Origin: Caulobacter endophyticus
GTDB taxonomy: Bacteria > Pseudomonadota > Alphaproteobacteria > Caulobacterales > Caulobacteraceae
Direction of reading: 5' to 3'
DNA length: 64,000 nucleotides
Assembly: GCF_029543245.1 (NCBI RefSeq)
Contig: NZ_JARQWV010000001.1
Coordinates: 310,001-374,000, forward strand
Shown: positions 18,240-26,188 of the stretch, piece after piece
How the letters are laid out: each line of letters starts with the position of its first letter
Numbering within the stretch: position 1 is the first letter of the stretch
Made by a program: the position numbers and the translations under genes
Notes under the pieces: generated by a model
Databases searched by the model: none
The model's input: only the letters and a program-made list of their open reading frames with translations
Told to the model about the DNA's origin: nothing

Positions 18240-18389
18240 TCCTGGGTACCTTTCGGCAGCCTGATGGCTTTCATCTTCGACCTGATCGACGGAGCGCCGG
18301 GATCCAACCGTTACGGCGCCGATCCGAGAGGATGTCAGGGTTACGGCAATACCGAAGTGCTCAACCATCACCACGACGTGGAGAAATAG
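18240..18389 (+). pseudogene. Remnant of a DUF805 gene (C-terminal fragment)
   Basis: This frame reads PFGSLMAFIFDLIDGAP then GSNRYGADPRG, which matches the ending of DUF805 membrane proteins (LIPxGSL..., DGTPGPNRYGPDPKG). Upstream of the match no frame gives the rest of the domain, and downstream it runs on into unrelated sequence (NHHHDVEK). An intact DUF805 gene follows 80 bases later, so this is probably a decayed duplicate. The surrounding 18127-18470 has no other gene. Confidence 0.55.
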
Positions 18390-18470
18390 CCGAAGCACCG
18401 GGGCTTTACGCCGCGGAAATCCGCCCTCAAGTTGCAGTCGCACGCATTACGCGGGGAAGAGGGAAACCAA

Positions 18471-18878
18471 ATGTCGCTGATGTTTCAGCCGCTGAAGAAG
18501 TACGCGGACTTCAAGGGCCGGGCGCGCCGCTCGGAATTCTGGCTGTTCACGCTGTTCATCGTCATCGTCTACGTCGTCTATTTCGCCGCCCTCGCCGTAA
18601 CGGGCGGCTTCGGCAACCAGGAACCGAGCGGAGCAGCCATTGGCGTGATCGCCATCTTTTCCCTCTTCTTCCTGGGCATCTTCATTCCTGGTCTCGCCGT
18701 CACCTTCCGTCGCCTGCACGACATCAATCGTTCGGCCTGGTGGATTCTCATCAGCTTGATCCCGCTCGGCGGCATCGTGCTGCTGGTGTTCTACTGCCTG
18801 CCGGGCGCGGAAGGTCCCAACCAGTTCGGTCCGGACCCCAAGCGCACCTCGGCCGACACCGCCGAGGCCTTCGCCTGA
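18471..18878 (+). CDS. DUF805 family membrane protein
   Basis: A 135-residue inner-membrane protein with the DUF805 signature: an N-terminal motif KKYADFKGRARRSEFWLF, four predicted helices, the central FRRLHDINRSAWW segment and a C-terminal PGAEGPNQFGPDPK tail. Its function is unknown. ATG 18471 has GGGGAAGAGGGAAA upstream. It is followed by a strong terminator and preceded by a fragment of a related gene. Confidence 0.88.
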   Translation: MSLMFQPLKKYADFKGRARRSEFWLFTLFIVIVYVVYFAALAVTGGFGNQEPSGAAIGVIAIFSLFFLGIFIPGLAVTFRRLHDINRSAWWILISLIPLGGIVLLVFYCLPGAEGPNQFGPDPKRTSADTAEAFA

Positions 18879-18901
18879 AGGCAAGGCTTCAGGCATGGCA
18901 A

Positions 18902-18937
18902 AGCGCGCCGCCCTCGAAGGAGAGCGGCGCGCTTTTT
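18902..18937 (+). terminator. Rho-independent terminator of the DUF805 gene
   Basis: A perfect 10-bp stem AGCGCGCCGC / GCGGCGCGCT with a 12-base loop, followed by TTTTT. It lies between convergent genes and ends 15 bases before the stop of the barrel-protein gene. Confidence 0.85.
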
Positions 18938-18951
18938 CGTTGGACGCCGTC

Positions 18952-19488
18952 CTAGAACTTGCGGGCGTAGCCCACCGATACGACGTTGGCGTCGTCAGCG
19001 TCGTTGTCGCGGAACTGCTGGCGCGTGTAGTCGACGCGCACACCGTTCTTGTCGTCGAACTTGTACTGGGCGCCGACGCCATAGTTGACGCTGTCGGCGT
19101 CGAACTTGTTCTCGACGCCGGCCAGCTTCTGCTTGAACTGGGTGTTGCCGTAGCCGACGCGGCCGATCAGGTCGATGTTCGGGCTCACCGGCAGGAAACC
19201 GACGCCATAGACGGCGGCCGAGTGGGTCTGCTCGATGCTGGAGCGGACTCCGGCGCGGTCGATGTTGTCGTCCTTCACGCCGCCGGACAGTTCGCCCTCG
19301 ACGCCGAAGTGCGGGGTTAGCTTCGCGCCCAGGCGGCCTTGAACAGCGCCAGTGTCGGCGCCTTCCGCGCGCGAGCTGTTGTAACCGAGGTTGCCGTAGA
19401 TTTCCGGCGAGCTCGATTGAGCATGAGCCAGAACCGGAACAGCAGCGACCGACATGGCGGCCACGGCCGCAGACATGAGAACCTTCAT
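18952..19488 (-). CDS. Outer-membrane beta-barrel protein (porin/OmpA-barrel-like)
   Basis: A 178-residue protein with a signal peptide (1-23, VLAHA) and a small barrel of alternating strands (EIYGNLGYNSSRAEG, FGVEGELSGGV, IDLIGRVGYGNTQF, YGVGAQYKFDDKNGVRVDY), ending in Phe (SVGYARKF), the usual signal for outer-membrane insertion. About eight strands fit the length. It has no peptidoglycan-binding domain. ATG 19488 has AGGAG eight bases upstream; the frame to 19593 is leader. Its function is probably structural or a narrow pore. Confidence 0.85.
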   Translation of the reverse strand: MKVLMSAAVAAMSVAAVPVLAHAQSSSPEIYGNLGYNSSRAEGADTGAVQGRLGAKLTPHFGVEGELSGGVKDDNIDRAGVRSSIEQTHSAAVYGVGFLPVSPNIDLIGRVGYGNTQFKQKLAGVENKFDADSVNYGVGAQYKFDDKNGVRVDYTRQQFRDNDADDANVVSVGYARKF

Positions 19489-19797
19489 TATTTTTACTCC
19501 TGGTACTGGGATTTCTTGTGCTCCCTCAGCCTCCTCTGGGTAAGGGGGCAACGAGGCCCGGATTTGACCGCACCCTGACCTGTTTGGGGCCATTGCGTGA
19601 CGTTTCCGACATTTGAACCGGAGATTATGGCCGCCGGTCGAAAGTTCCGCTGCGGCAGGTCGAATAGCCGCGGGCGATGCGGTGAAGACACGCCTTCCAA
19701 GGAGGTGACGGCGGCGCGGGGCGTGCTATTGATCGCGTCCAAACAGTGATCAGATCGGCGCGCCCATGTCGCGCGCCGGCCCATCGGGACCGCCGCC
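19489..19797. other. Gap between the barrel gene and the KAS III-like gene
   Basis: This is 309 bp containing the divergent promoters of both genes. I see no small gene, tRNA or clear hairpin in it, and no promoter box good enough to assign. Confidence 0.5.
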
Positions 19798-20913
19798 TTG
19801 CATCAAGCCGTCATCGCCGCCACGGGGCTCTACACCCCGCCGTTCAGCATCTCGAACGTAGAACTGGTCGACGCCTTCAACGCCTATGTCGAACGCTTCA
19901 ACGCCGCCAACGCCGAGGCCATCGCCGCCGGCGAAGCGACCGCGCTCGCCCCCTCCTCGCCGGAGTTCATCGAAAAGGCCTCGGGCATCAAGGCCCGCTA
20001 CGTGATGAACAAGGACGGGATCATCGACCCCGAGGTCATGCGCCCGAACCTGCCCGAGCGCCCCAACGACCAGATCTCGATCCTGGCCGAGATGGCGGTC
20101 AAGGCGGCGCAGCAGGCCATCGCCGCCTGGGGCAAGCCGGTTTCGGAGATCGGCGCGGTGATCTGCGCGGCCTCGAACATGCAGCGCGCCTATCCGGCCA
20201 TGGCCATCGAAGTGCAGCAGGCCCTGGGCATCGAGGGCTTCGCCTTCGACATGAACGTGGCCTGCTCTTCGGCCACCTTCGGCATCAAGACCGCCGCCGA
20301 CTTCATCGCCACCGGCAGCGCCAAGGCCGTGCTGATGGTCAATCCGGAGATCTGCTCGGGCCACCTGAACTTCAAGGACCGCGACAGCCACTTCATCTTC
20401 GGCGACGTGGCCACGGCCGTGATCCTGGAAGAGGCCTCGCAGGCCACGGGCGGCTGGGAAATCCTGGGCACGCGCCTGAAGACCCAGTTCTCCAACAACA
20501 TCCGCAACAACTTCGGCTTCCTCAACAACGCCGCCCCGGAAGGCGTCGGCGCACGGGACAAGCTCTTCGTGCAGGAAGGCCGCAAGGTGTTCCGCGAGGT
20601 GGTGCCGATGGTCAGCGAGATGATCGTCGAGCACGCCGGCGACATCGGCCTGGACGCCACGGCGCTGAAGCGCCTCTGGCTGCATCAGGCCAACATCAAC
20701 ATGAACGACCTGATCGCCCGCAAGGTGCTGGGTCGCGATCCCGAGCCCGGCGAGAACGTCATCATCCTCGACGAGTACGCCAACACCAGCTCGGCCGGCT
20801 CGATCATCGCCTTCCACAGCGCCAACGACGACTTCGTCGCCGGCGACACGGGCCTGATCTGCAGCTTCGGCGCCGGCTATTCGGCCGGCACGGTGTTCGT
20901 CAGGAAGCGCTGA
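19798..20913 (+). CDS. 3-oxoacyl-ACP synthase III-like protein (FabH family)
   Basis: A 371-residue thiolase-fold condensing enzyme with the full KAS III triad: Cys156 in NVACSSATFG, His296 in WLHQANINM and Asn329 in EYANTSSAG. It is longer than FabH (about 317) because of an inserted helix-rich stretch at about residues 25-60 (AYVERFNAANAEAIAAGEA). It stands alone, not with plsX or other fab genes, so it may start a special fatty acid, not bulk synthesis. The start is TTG 19798 with GGGA eight bases upstream; no in-frame ATG is closer. Its 3' end overlaps the convergent SRPBCC gene by 14 bases. Confidence 0.85.
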   Translation: MHQAVIAATGLYTPPFSISNVELVDAFNAYVERFNAANAEAIAAGEATALAPSSPEFIEKASGIKARYVMNKDGIIDPEVMRPNLPERPNDQISILAEMAVKAAQQAIAAWGKPVSEIGAVICAASNMQRAYPAMAIEVQQALGIEGFAFDMNVACSSATFGIKTAADFIATGSAKAVLMVNPEICSGHLNFKDRDSHFIFGDVATAVILEEASQATGGWEILGTRLKTQFSNNIRNNFGFLNNAAPEGVGARDKLFVQEGRKVFREVVPMVSEMIVEHAGDIGLDATALKRLWLHQANINMNDLIARKVLGRDPEPGENVIILDEYANTSSAGSIIAFHSANDDFVAGDTGLICSFGAGYSAGTVFVRKR

Positions 20914-21385
20914 GCGGCGCCGCGCGCGGGAACCTGAGCTCGCGCGCGAACGAGGCCAGGATCAACGGCCAGCCGTGGTCGGAGGCCATCCCCTGGCGGA
21001 TGGCTTCCGCGCCCTCGCCATGCCGGTCGAGGTCGCGGTGCTCGACCGTTACGCGGGTGCCCTCGCCCGCCGGCTCGAACCGGAATTCGACCTCGCTCTG
21101 GCGCTCCAGCGGCTCGACACCCCGATCCGGCGCCACGTTGAAGCCGACCACCAGGCGATGCCCCGGATCGTAGGCGCGGACATCGCCCCAGGGGCTTTCC
21201 CCGCCGTCGCGATCGACCTCGAACCAACTGCCGCCCGCCACCGGCTCGACATGCACCGTGGCGAAGCGCGCGCCGCCGCGGCTGTAGGCCATCGGCCACC
21301 AGCGACCCATGTCCCCAACGAAGCGGGCGAAAGCCTCGGCCGGCAGGGCTTCCACGGTGATCTCGCTGACGATCGGTTCAGCCAT
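20900..21385 (-). CDS. SRPBCC (START/Bet v1-like) domain protein
   Basis: A 161-residue AHSA1/SRPBCC-fold protein: N-terminal strand VSEITVEALPAEAFARFVG, WWPM, a middle GGSWFEVDRDGGESPWGDVRAYDPGHRLVV, and a C-terminal helix with HGWPLILASFA. Members bind hydrophobic ligands in a cavity. ATG 21385 has AGGAGG upstream. The in-frame extension to 21607 overlies the next gene's coding sequence and is shadow. Confidence 0.85.
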   Translation of the reverse strand: MAEPIVSEITVEALPAEAFARFVGDMGRWWPMAYSRGGARFATVHVEPVAGGSWFEVDRDGGESPWGDVRAYDPGHRLVVGFNVAPDRGVEPLERQSEVEFRFEPAGEGTRVTVEHRDLDRHGEGAEAIRQGMASDHGWPLILASFARELRFPRAAPLSAS

Positions 21386-21428
21386 GTGCGTCCTCCTGGC
21401 GGAGAGAACGCACATGGCCGCGAAGCGA

Positions 21429-22619
21429 TCAGCGCCCCGCCGTCTTCGGATGAGCCGCCTTCCACTCCATGGCCCGCTGGATGCGGCGACCGACGGCCGG
21501 GTGATCGTAGAAGATGATCTCCTCCAGTCGTCCGGGCGTTGCGGCGCGATACTCGATGGTCTTGACCAGCGCCTTGGAGAGGCCGTCCGGCTCGTCGAAG
21601 TGGACAAGGCTGTAGCGATCGGCGTCGGCCTCGGTGATGCGGATCAGGCTGTTGGTGACCGGCGCCCCAAGCAGGGCGACGACCGCCAGAATGGCGCTGA
21701 GCACAGGCAGGCCGGCCGGGTCGGCGAGGCCTCGCACCTCGTCCGCGCCCAGCAGCCGCGCCGCCGGCGCGAACAGGCGGTCGACCAGGAAGAAGGCCAG
21801 GACGGCCAGGGCGGCGATGATCGCGGCGATCAACGGCGCATGCAGGCGCGAATAGTGGCCCATCTCGTGGCCGACGACGCCACGCACCTCCGCGATGTCC
21901 GCGCCCTTCTTGAACATCGTGTCGCTCATCGCCACGCGGGCCGAGCCGAACAGGCCCGAGACGTTCGCCGTGTAGGCGTTCGACTGCCTGGAGCCGTCGT
22001 AGACGAAGATCTTGTCCGAAGGCACGCCGACCTGCCCGGCCATGGCCACCACCTCGTCACGGACCGGACCGGCGGGCGCGGGCGTGTACTTGTTGAAGAT
22101 CGGCTCGATGTAGAGCGGCCCCAGCAGCATCGAGGCGGCGATGAAGGCCGCGGTCAGGCCGCCGCTCCACAGCCACCAGGTGCGCGGCGCCTTGCGGATC
22201 AAGGCGTAGAGGGCGGTGAAGAACAGGCCGCCGATCACGGCGCTGATGGCCAGCGAGATCGCGCCCTCCCCCAGCCAGCCGAGGAAGGCCTGGCTGGTCA
22301 GCCCGTACTGCTTCTGCCGCCACCATTGACTGTAGGCTGCCCAGGGCAGGGACAGCAGGCTGTCAGCCAGCAGATAGACCGCACCGACCAGGAAACTGGC
22401 CAGGATCGGCCGGTTGCGGCGCCCCTCGACCTTGCGGCGCAGCCTGCTCAGCAGGCCGCTGCGGATGATCAGGTATGCGACCAGCAGCGCCACCAATGTC
22501 CCCCATAGCAGCAGCCAGTGGCCGCCCTGGGTGTAGGCCGTGGCCCTGGCGTGGGCCTCGGGCGGCAACTGGGCCAGATAGGCCGCCGTCGCCGCCGCCG
22601 GATCGAAGGTCTGCGCCAT
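21429..22619 (-). CDS. M48 family metallopeptidase (CAAX prenyl protease / Ste24 type)
   Basis: A 396-residue integral membrane zinc protease. The HExxH motif is at 251-255 (VVGHEMGHYSRLH), and the third ligand Glu is in the DADRYSL-type segment (EADADRYSLVHF). About six hydrophobic segments surround it, as in Ste24/HtpX-like enzymes, with an N-terminal region typical of the CAAX protease group. It probably acts in membrane-protein quality control. GGGGGAG lies just before ATG 22619. Confidence 0.9.
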   Translation of the reverse strand: MAQTFDPAAATAAYLAQLPPEAHARATAYTQGGHWLLLWGTLVALLVAYLIIRSGLLSRLRRKVEGRRNRPILASFLVGAVYLLADSLLSLPWAAYSQWWRQKQYGLTSQAFLGWLGEGAISLAISAVIGGLFFTALYALIRKAPRTWWLWSGGLTAAFIAASMLLGPLYIEPIFNKYTPAPAGPVRDEVVAMAGQVGVPSDKIFVYDGSRQSNAYTANVSGLFGSARVAMSDTMFKKGADIAEVRGVVGHEMGHYSRLHAPLIAAIIAALAVLAFFLVDRLFAPAARLLGADEVRGLADPAGLPVLSAILAVVALLGAPVTNSLIRITEADADRYSLVHFDEPDGLSKALVKTIEYRAATPGRLEEIIFYDHPAVGRRIQRAMEWKAAHPKTAGR

Positions 22620-22787
22620 ACGTCTCCCCCGAGAAGCAAACTGCCGCCAGAAAGCCAGAGCCGCACGTCCGCGTCAGGTTAAATCGACGTCAGGTCGCGT
22701 GCGCCGCTTCCCTCGCGCGCCTTGCCCCTGGCGGCGGCGACGCAGCGGTATAGAACTGGACCGATGACCTTTGCTTCGAGGCCCGCC

Positions 22788-23585
22788 ATGCGATTCCCTG
22801 CCCGCCGTGACATCCTGCTGGGCCTGGGAGCTGGCGGCGCGCTGACCCTGGCCGGCTGCGGCGGCAAGGAAGCCGCTGGCGGCCAGTCCGGCGCCGCGCG
22901 GGTCGAGGCGACCAAGGCCCTGCGCATCGGCCTGGAAGGCACCTACCCGCCGTTCAACTTCCAGGGCGCCGACGGTCAGCTGACCGGCTTCGACGTCGAG
23001 TTCGGCAAGGCGCTGGCCGACCAGATGAAGGTCAAGCCGCAGTTCGTCGCCGCACCGTTCGCCGGCCTGCTGGGCGCACTGGAATCGGGCCGCACCGACG
23101 TCGTCATCAACCAGATCACCATCACGCCCGAGCGGGCGGCGAAGTACGACTTCTCCAAGCCCTACACGGTCTCGGGCATCCTGATCATCGTGCCTAAGGG
23201 CAAGACCGGCATCGCCGGCCCCGCCGATCTGGCCGGCAAGAAGGTCGGCGTGGGCCTTGGCACCCACTACGAGCAGTGGCTGCGCCAGAACCAGCCCAAG
23301 GCCGAGGTCCGCACCTACGACGATGATCCCACCAAGTACCAGGATCTGCGGGCCGGCCGGATCGACGCGGTGCTGAACGACCGCCTCGTGGCCGCCGATT
23401 TCCTCAAGACCGCGCCAGACCTGATCGCTGCTGGCCCGCCCTTCGCCCCACAGAGCCAGGGCGTGGTGATGAAGCGCGATCCAGCCCTGAAGGTGCTGGT
23501 CGACGAGGCCATCGACGCCCTGCGCGCCGACGGCCGGCTGGCCGCCATTTCGCAGAAGTGGTTCGGCCTGGACGTGACGCGCTAG
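22788..23585 (+). CDS. Amino-acid ABC transporter substrate-binding lipoprotein
   Basis: A 265-residue solute-binding protein of the polar amino-acid class (bac_SBP_3). It carries a twin-Arg style n-region (PARRDILLG) and a lipobox with Cys24 (LTLAGC). Core motifs are LRIGLEGTYPPFNFQGADGQ, GFDVEFGKALAD and PYTVSGILIIVPKG. The start is probably ATG 22788 (GAGG upstream); ATG 22764 adds eight residues. It is followed by permease and ATPase genes, forming a complete importer; cystine or a polar amino acid is the likely cargo, judged only by family resemblance. Confidence 0.9.
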   Translation: MRFPARRDILLGLGAGGALTLAGCGGKEAAGGQSGAARVEATKALRIGLEGTYPPFNFQGADGQLTGFDVEFGKALADQMKVKPQFVAAPFAGLLGALESGRTDVVINQITITPERAAKYDFSKPYTVSGILIIVPKGKTGIAGPADLAGKKVGVGLGTHYEQWLRQNQPKAEVRTYDDDPTKYQDLRAGRIDAVLNDRLVAADFLKTAPDLIAAGPPFAPQSQGVVMKRDPALKVLVDEAIDALRADGRLAAISQKWFGLDVTR

Positions 23586-23588
23586 GCC

Positions 23589-24242
23589 ATGAACGCGGCC
23601 GAGCTCATCGCCCAGTCGGCGCCGCTGCTGCTGAAAGGGGCGGTCTATACCGTCCTGCTCAGTGTGATCGGCATGAGTCTTGGCCTGCTTCTGGGCTTTG
23701 GCCTCGCCTTGATGCGCCTGTCGCGCTCGCCGCTCCTGCGCTGGCCGGCGGCGGTCTATGTCTCGGCGTTCCGGGGTACGCCGCTGCTGGTGCAGTTGTT
23801 CCTGATCTATTACGGCCTCCCCCAGTTCGGCGTCGAGCTGCCGCCGCTGCTGGCGGCCGGCATCGGCTTTTCGCTGAACGTCGCCGCCTACGCCGGCGAG
23901 ATCCTGCGCAGCGCCATCGCCGCCGTCGACAAGGGCCAGTGGGAGGCGGCCGCCGTGCTGGGCCTCACCCGCGGCCAGGCCATGCGCCGCATCATCCTGC
24001 CCCAGGCCGCGCGCACCGCCGTCGCGCCGCTGTCCAACAGCTTCATCAGCCTGGTGAAGGACACATCGCTGGCCGCGACCATCCAGGTGCCCGAGCTGTT
24101 CCGCCAGGCCCAGCTGATCACCGCCCGCACGTACGAGATCTTCGCGATGTATCTCAGCGCCGCGGCCATCTACTGGATCGTCTCCAGCCTGCTGGCCCTC
24201 GGCCAGGGCTGGCTGGAACGCCGTGCGGAGGCCCGCCGATGA
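23589..24242 (+). CDS. Amino-acid ABC transporter permease (His/Glu/Gln family)
   Basis: A 217-residue inner-membrane permease of the HisM type with about five helices, family motifs FRGTPLLVQLFLIYYGLP near residue 60 and the ATPase-contact loop GQWEAAAVLGLTRGQAMRRIILPQAAR. It begins three bases after the binding-protein stop and overlaps the ATPase start by ATGA. Only one permease gene is present, so it probably works as a homodimer. Confidence 0.92.
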   Translation: MNAAELIAQSAPLLLKGAVYTVLLSVIGMSLGLLLGFGLALMRLSRSPLLRWPAAVYVSAFRGTPLLVQLFLIYYGLPQFGVELPPLLAAGIGFSLNVAAYAGEILRSAIAAVDKGQWEAAAVLGLTRGQAMRRIILPQAARTAVAPLSNSFISLVKDTSLAATIQVPELFRQAQLITARTYEIFAMYLSAAAIYWIVSSLLALGQGWLERRAEARR

Positions 24243-24979
24243 GCGCGATCGAGGCCAAGGGCCTGTCCAAGCGCTTCGGCGACACGGCCGTGCTGAACGG
24301 CGTCGACCTGACCGTCGCCCCCGGCGAGGTGGTCGCCGTCATCGGCCCCAGCGGCTCGGGCAAGAGCACCCTGCTCCGCTGCCTGGCGGGCCTGGAGGCG
24401 CTGAACGCCGGAAGTCTGTCGATCGCCGGCGTCTCCGCGGGCGGCAAGGTCCCGCTGGCCCGCGCCCTCAAGGGACGGGTCGGGTTCGTGTTCCAGAACT
24501 TCAACCTCTTCCCGCACAAGACCGCGCTGGAGAACGTCGCCGAGGCGCCGATCGTCGTGCGCGGCGATCCGCCCGCCAAGGCCCGTGAACGGGCCCTGGA
24601 GCTGCTGACCAAGGTGGGTCTGGCCCACCGCGCTGACGCCTATCCCGGCGCCCTCTCCGGCGGCCAGCAGCAGCGCTGCGCTATCGCCCGGGCCCTGGCG
24701 ATGGATCCCGAAGTCATTCTGTTCGATGAGCCGACCTCGGCGCTGGATCCCGAGTTGGTCGGCGAGGTGCTGGCGGTCATTCGCGACCTGGCGACCGAGA
24801 AGCGGACCATGATCATCGTGACCCACCAGATGGACTTCGCTCGCGAGGTCGCCGACCGGACGATCTTCATGGACGAGGGCAGGATACTGGAGGAAGGCCC
24901 GTCGGCGACGCTGTTCTCCGAACCGCGAGAAGAACGAACTCGAAGGTTTCTCAGCAAATTGCGAAGCTTGCAGCCATAA
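24239..24979 (+). CDS. Amino-acid ABC transporter ATP-binding protein
   Basis: A 246-residue ATPase with Walker A GPSGSGKST, Q-loop VFQNFNLFPHKT, signature LSGGQQQRCAIARAL, Walker B VILFDEPTSALDPE and switch His in IVTHQMDFA. The Q-loop and signature are those of the polar amino-acid family (GlnQ/HisP-like). It is the third gene of the operon, coupled by ATGA. The same frame is open upstream over the permease, which is shadow. Confidence 0.93.
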   Translation: MSAIEAKGLSKRFGDTAVLNGVDLTVAPGEVVAVIGPSGSGKSTLLRCLAGLEALNAGSLSIAGVSAGGKVPLARALKGRVGFVFQNFNLFPHKTALENVAEAPIVVRGDPPAKARERALELLTKVGLAHRADAYPGALSGGQQQRCAIARALAMDPEVILFDEPTSALDPELVGEVLAVIRDLATEKRTMIIVTHQMDFAREVADRTIFMDEGRILEEGPSATLFSEPREERTRRFLSKLRSLQP

Positions 24980-25042
24980 TTTAGCCTCTGGCGCCCCGCA
25001 CCCCTCCCGGGCTACGCCGCGTGTGTCTAGAGGCGAGGATTC

Positions 25043-25354
25043 GTGAAACCCTATATCGACCTGAAAGGCGCCTCGGGCGCCGTCTATCGCTACAAGCTGG
25101 CCGAGGATCGCGACCCGCGCACCACGATCGCCGGCAACTACCTCTATGTGAACGCCGAAGGCGTCGTGGTGTTCGCCGGCGAGGCCAACAATCTGCATGA
25201 CTCCACGCGTGGGTTCGCCGAGGCGGCCGAGAAGCATGCGGCCGAGCATCTCTACATCCGCCTGAACGTCTCGGGCGCCGCTCGCGCCGACGAGCTGGCC
25301 GACCTGCTGGCCGAACTGTCGCCGGCCGGCAACGCCGAGACGACTGAAGACTGA
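25043..25354 (+). CDS. Small protein of unknown function, possibly GIY-YIG-like
   Basis: A 103-residue protein with a GTG start preceded by GAGGCGAGG. The pattern GNYLYVNAEGVVVFAGEANNL followed by a helix and HLYIRLNVSGAARADELADLL resembles the strand order of GIY-YIG domains, where GEANNL would replace the usual GxTxNL. The catalytic Tyr/Arg/Glu set is not clearly conserved, so nuclease activity is doubtful. It is an isolated gene between the amino-acid transporter and a convergent hydrolase. The GIY-YIG idea is inference from pattern only. Confidence 0.5.
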   Translation: MKPYIDLKGASGAVYRYKLAEDRDPRTTIAGNYLYVNAEGVVVFAGEANNLHDSTRGFAEAAEKHAAEHLYIRLNVSGAARADELADLLAELSPAGNAETTED

Positions 25355-25359
25355 CCGCG

Positions 25360-26088
25360 TCAGGCCTCGGCGAAGAACTCGCCGAGCCTTGCGACCACGT
25401 CGGGCGCGGGCGACAGGATCGCCTGAAGATGGTCGCCCGGCGTCGAGACGAACGGCAGGCCATGGGCCGCCGCGAAGGCCAGGGACGGCGCGTGATAGGG
25501 ATCCGCCGTCCCGTCCCACAACAGCACCGGAACACCCGCGCTCAGCACCGCCTGCGTCGCGCCGTCCAGCATGTTCAGCGCCTCGAAGCAGGCCTGCATG
25601 GCGGGCAGGATTTCGGGCGTCACCCATTGCACCAGCGCCTGCGCGACCTGCTGGCTGAAGCCCCAGAAGATATCGAAGCGGATCGGTCCCGCCGGCCCCT
25701 TGGGCACGCCGCCCACCAGGTCCCAGCCGCCGATGACCAGCGAGGCCAGGCGCTCGGGATGATGCTTGGCGACCCCCACCGCCATCCAGCCGCCCATCGA
25801 ATAGCCGACCAGATGCGCCTTCTCCGCACCGAGCGCGTCGAGCACGGCCACGATATCGCCCGCCCGCTGGTCCTGAGCGTAGAGGGCCGGGTCCGACGGC
25901 TTGTCGCTGAGGCCATGACCCAGGGAGTCGATACAGACCACCGTGAACCGGTCGTTCAGGGCGGTGACGAACCCATTGGCGCGCCAGCTGGCCGCGTCCA
26001 TGAACAGGCCGTGCTGCAGCACCACCAGAGGCCCCTCGCCCTCCACCGTATAGTGGATCTTCTGGCCGCGATGGACAGCGAAGGGCAT
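25360..26088 (-). CDS. Alpha/beta hydrolase
   Basis: A 242-residue alpha/beta-hydrolase fold enzyme. The nucleophile is Ser97 in VGYSMGG, with an Asp in LLWDGTADPYH and His in PGDHLQAI completing the triad; the oxyanion motif is HGLFMD. No signal peptide, so cytoplasmic. The substrate cannot be told from sequence. It is convergent with the small gene before it and divergent from recG, so it is probably transcribed alone. Confidence 0.88.
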   Translation of the reverse strand: MPFAVHRGQKIHYTVEGEGPLVVLQHGLFMDAASWRANGFVTALNDRFTVVCIDSLGHGLSDKPSDPALYAQDQRAGDIVAVLDALGAEKAHLVGYSMGGWMAVGVAKHHPERLASLVIGGWDLVGGVPKGPAGPIRFDIFWGFSQQVAQALVQWVTPEILPAMQACFEALNMLDGATQAVLSAGVPVLLWDGTADPYHAPSLAFAAAHGLPFVSTPGDHLQAILSPAPDVVARLGEFFAEA

Positions 26089-26188
26089 GGGCGAGTCTCC
26101 GGTAAGCGGGGCCGCTAGTCAGTCCGGTCCACAAATTCGCGCAAGGCGAACGGGACGAGAACACCTTGCCTTGGCTATCCTCTCGCCG

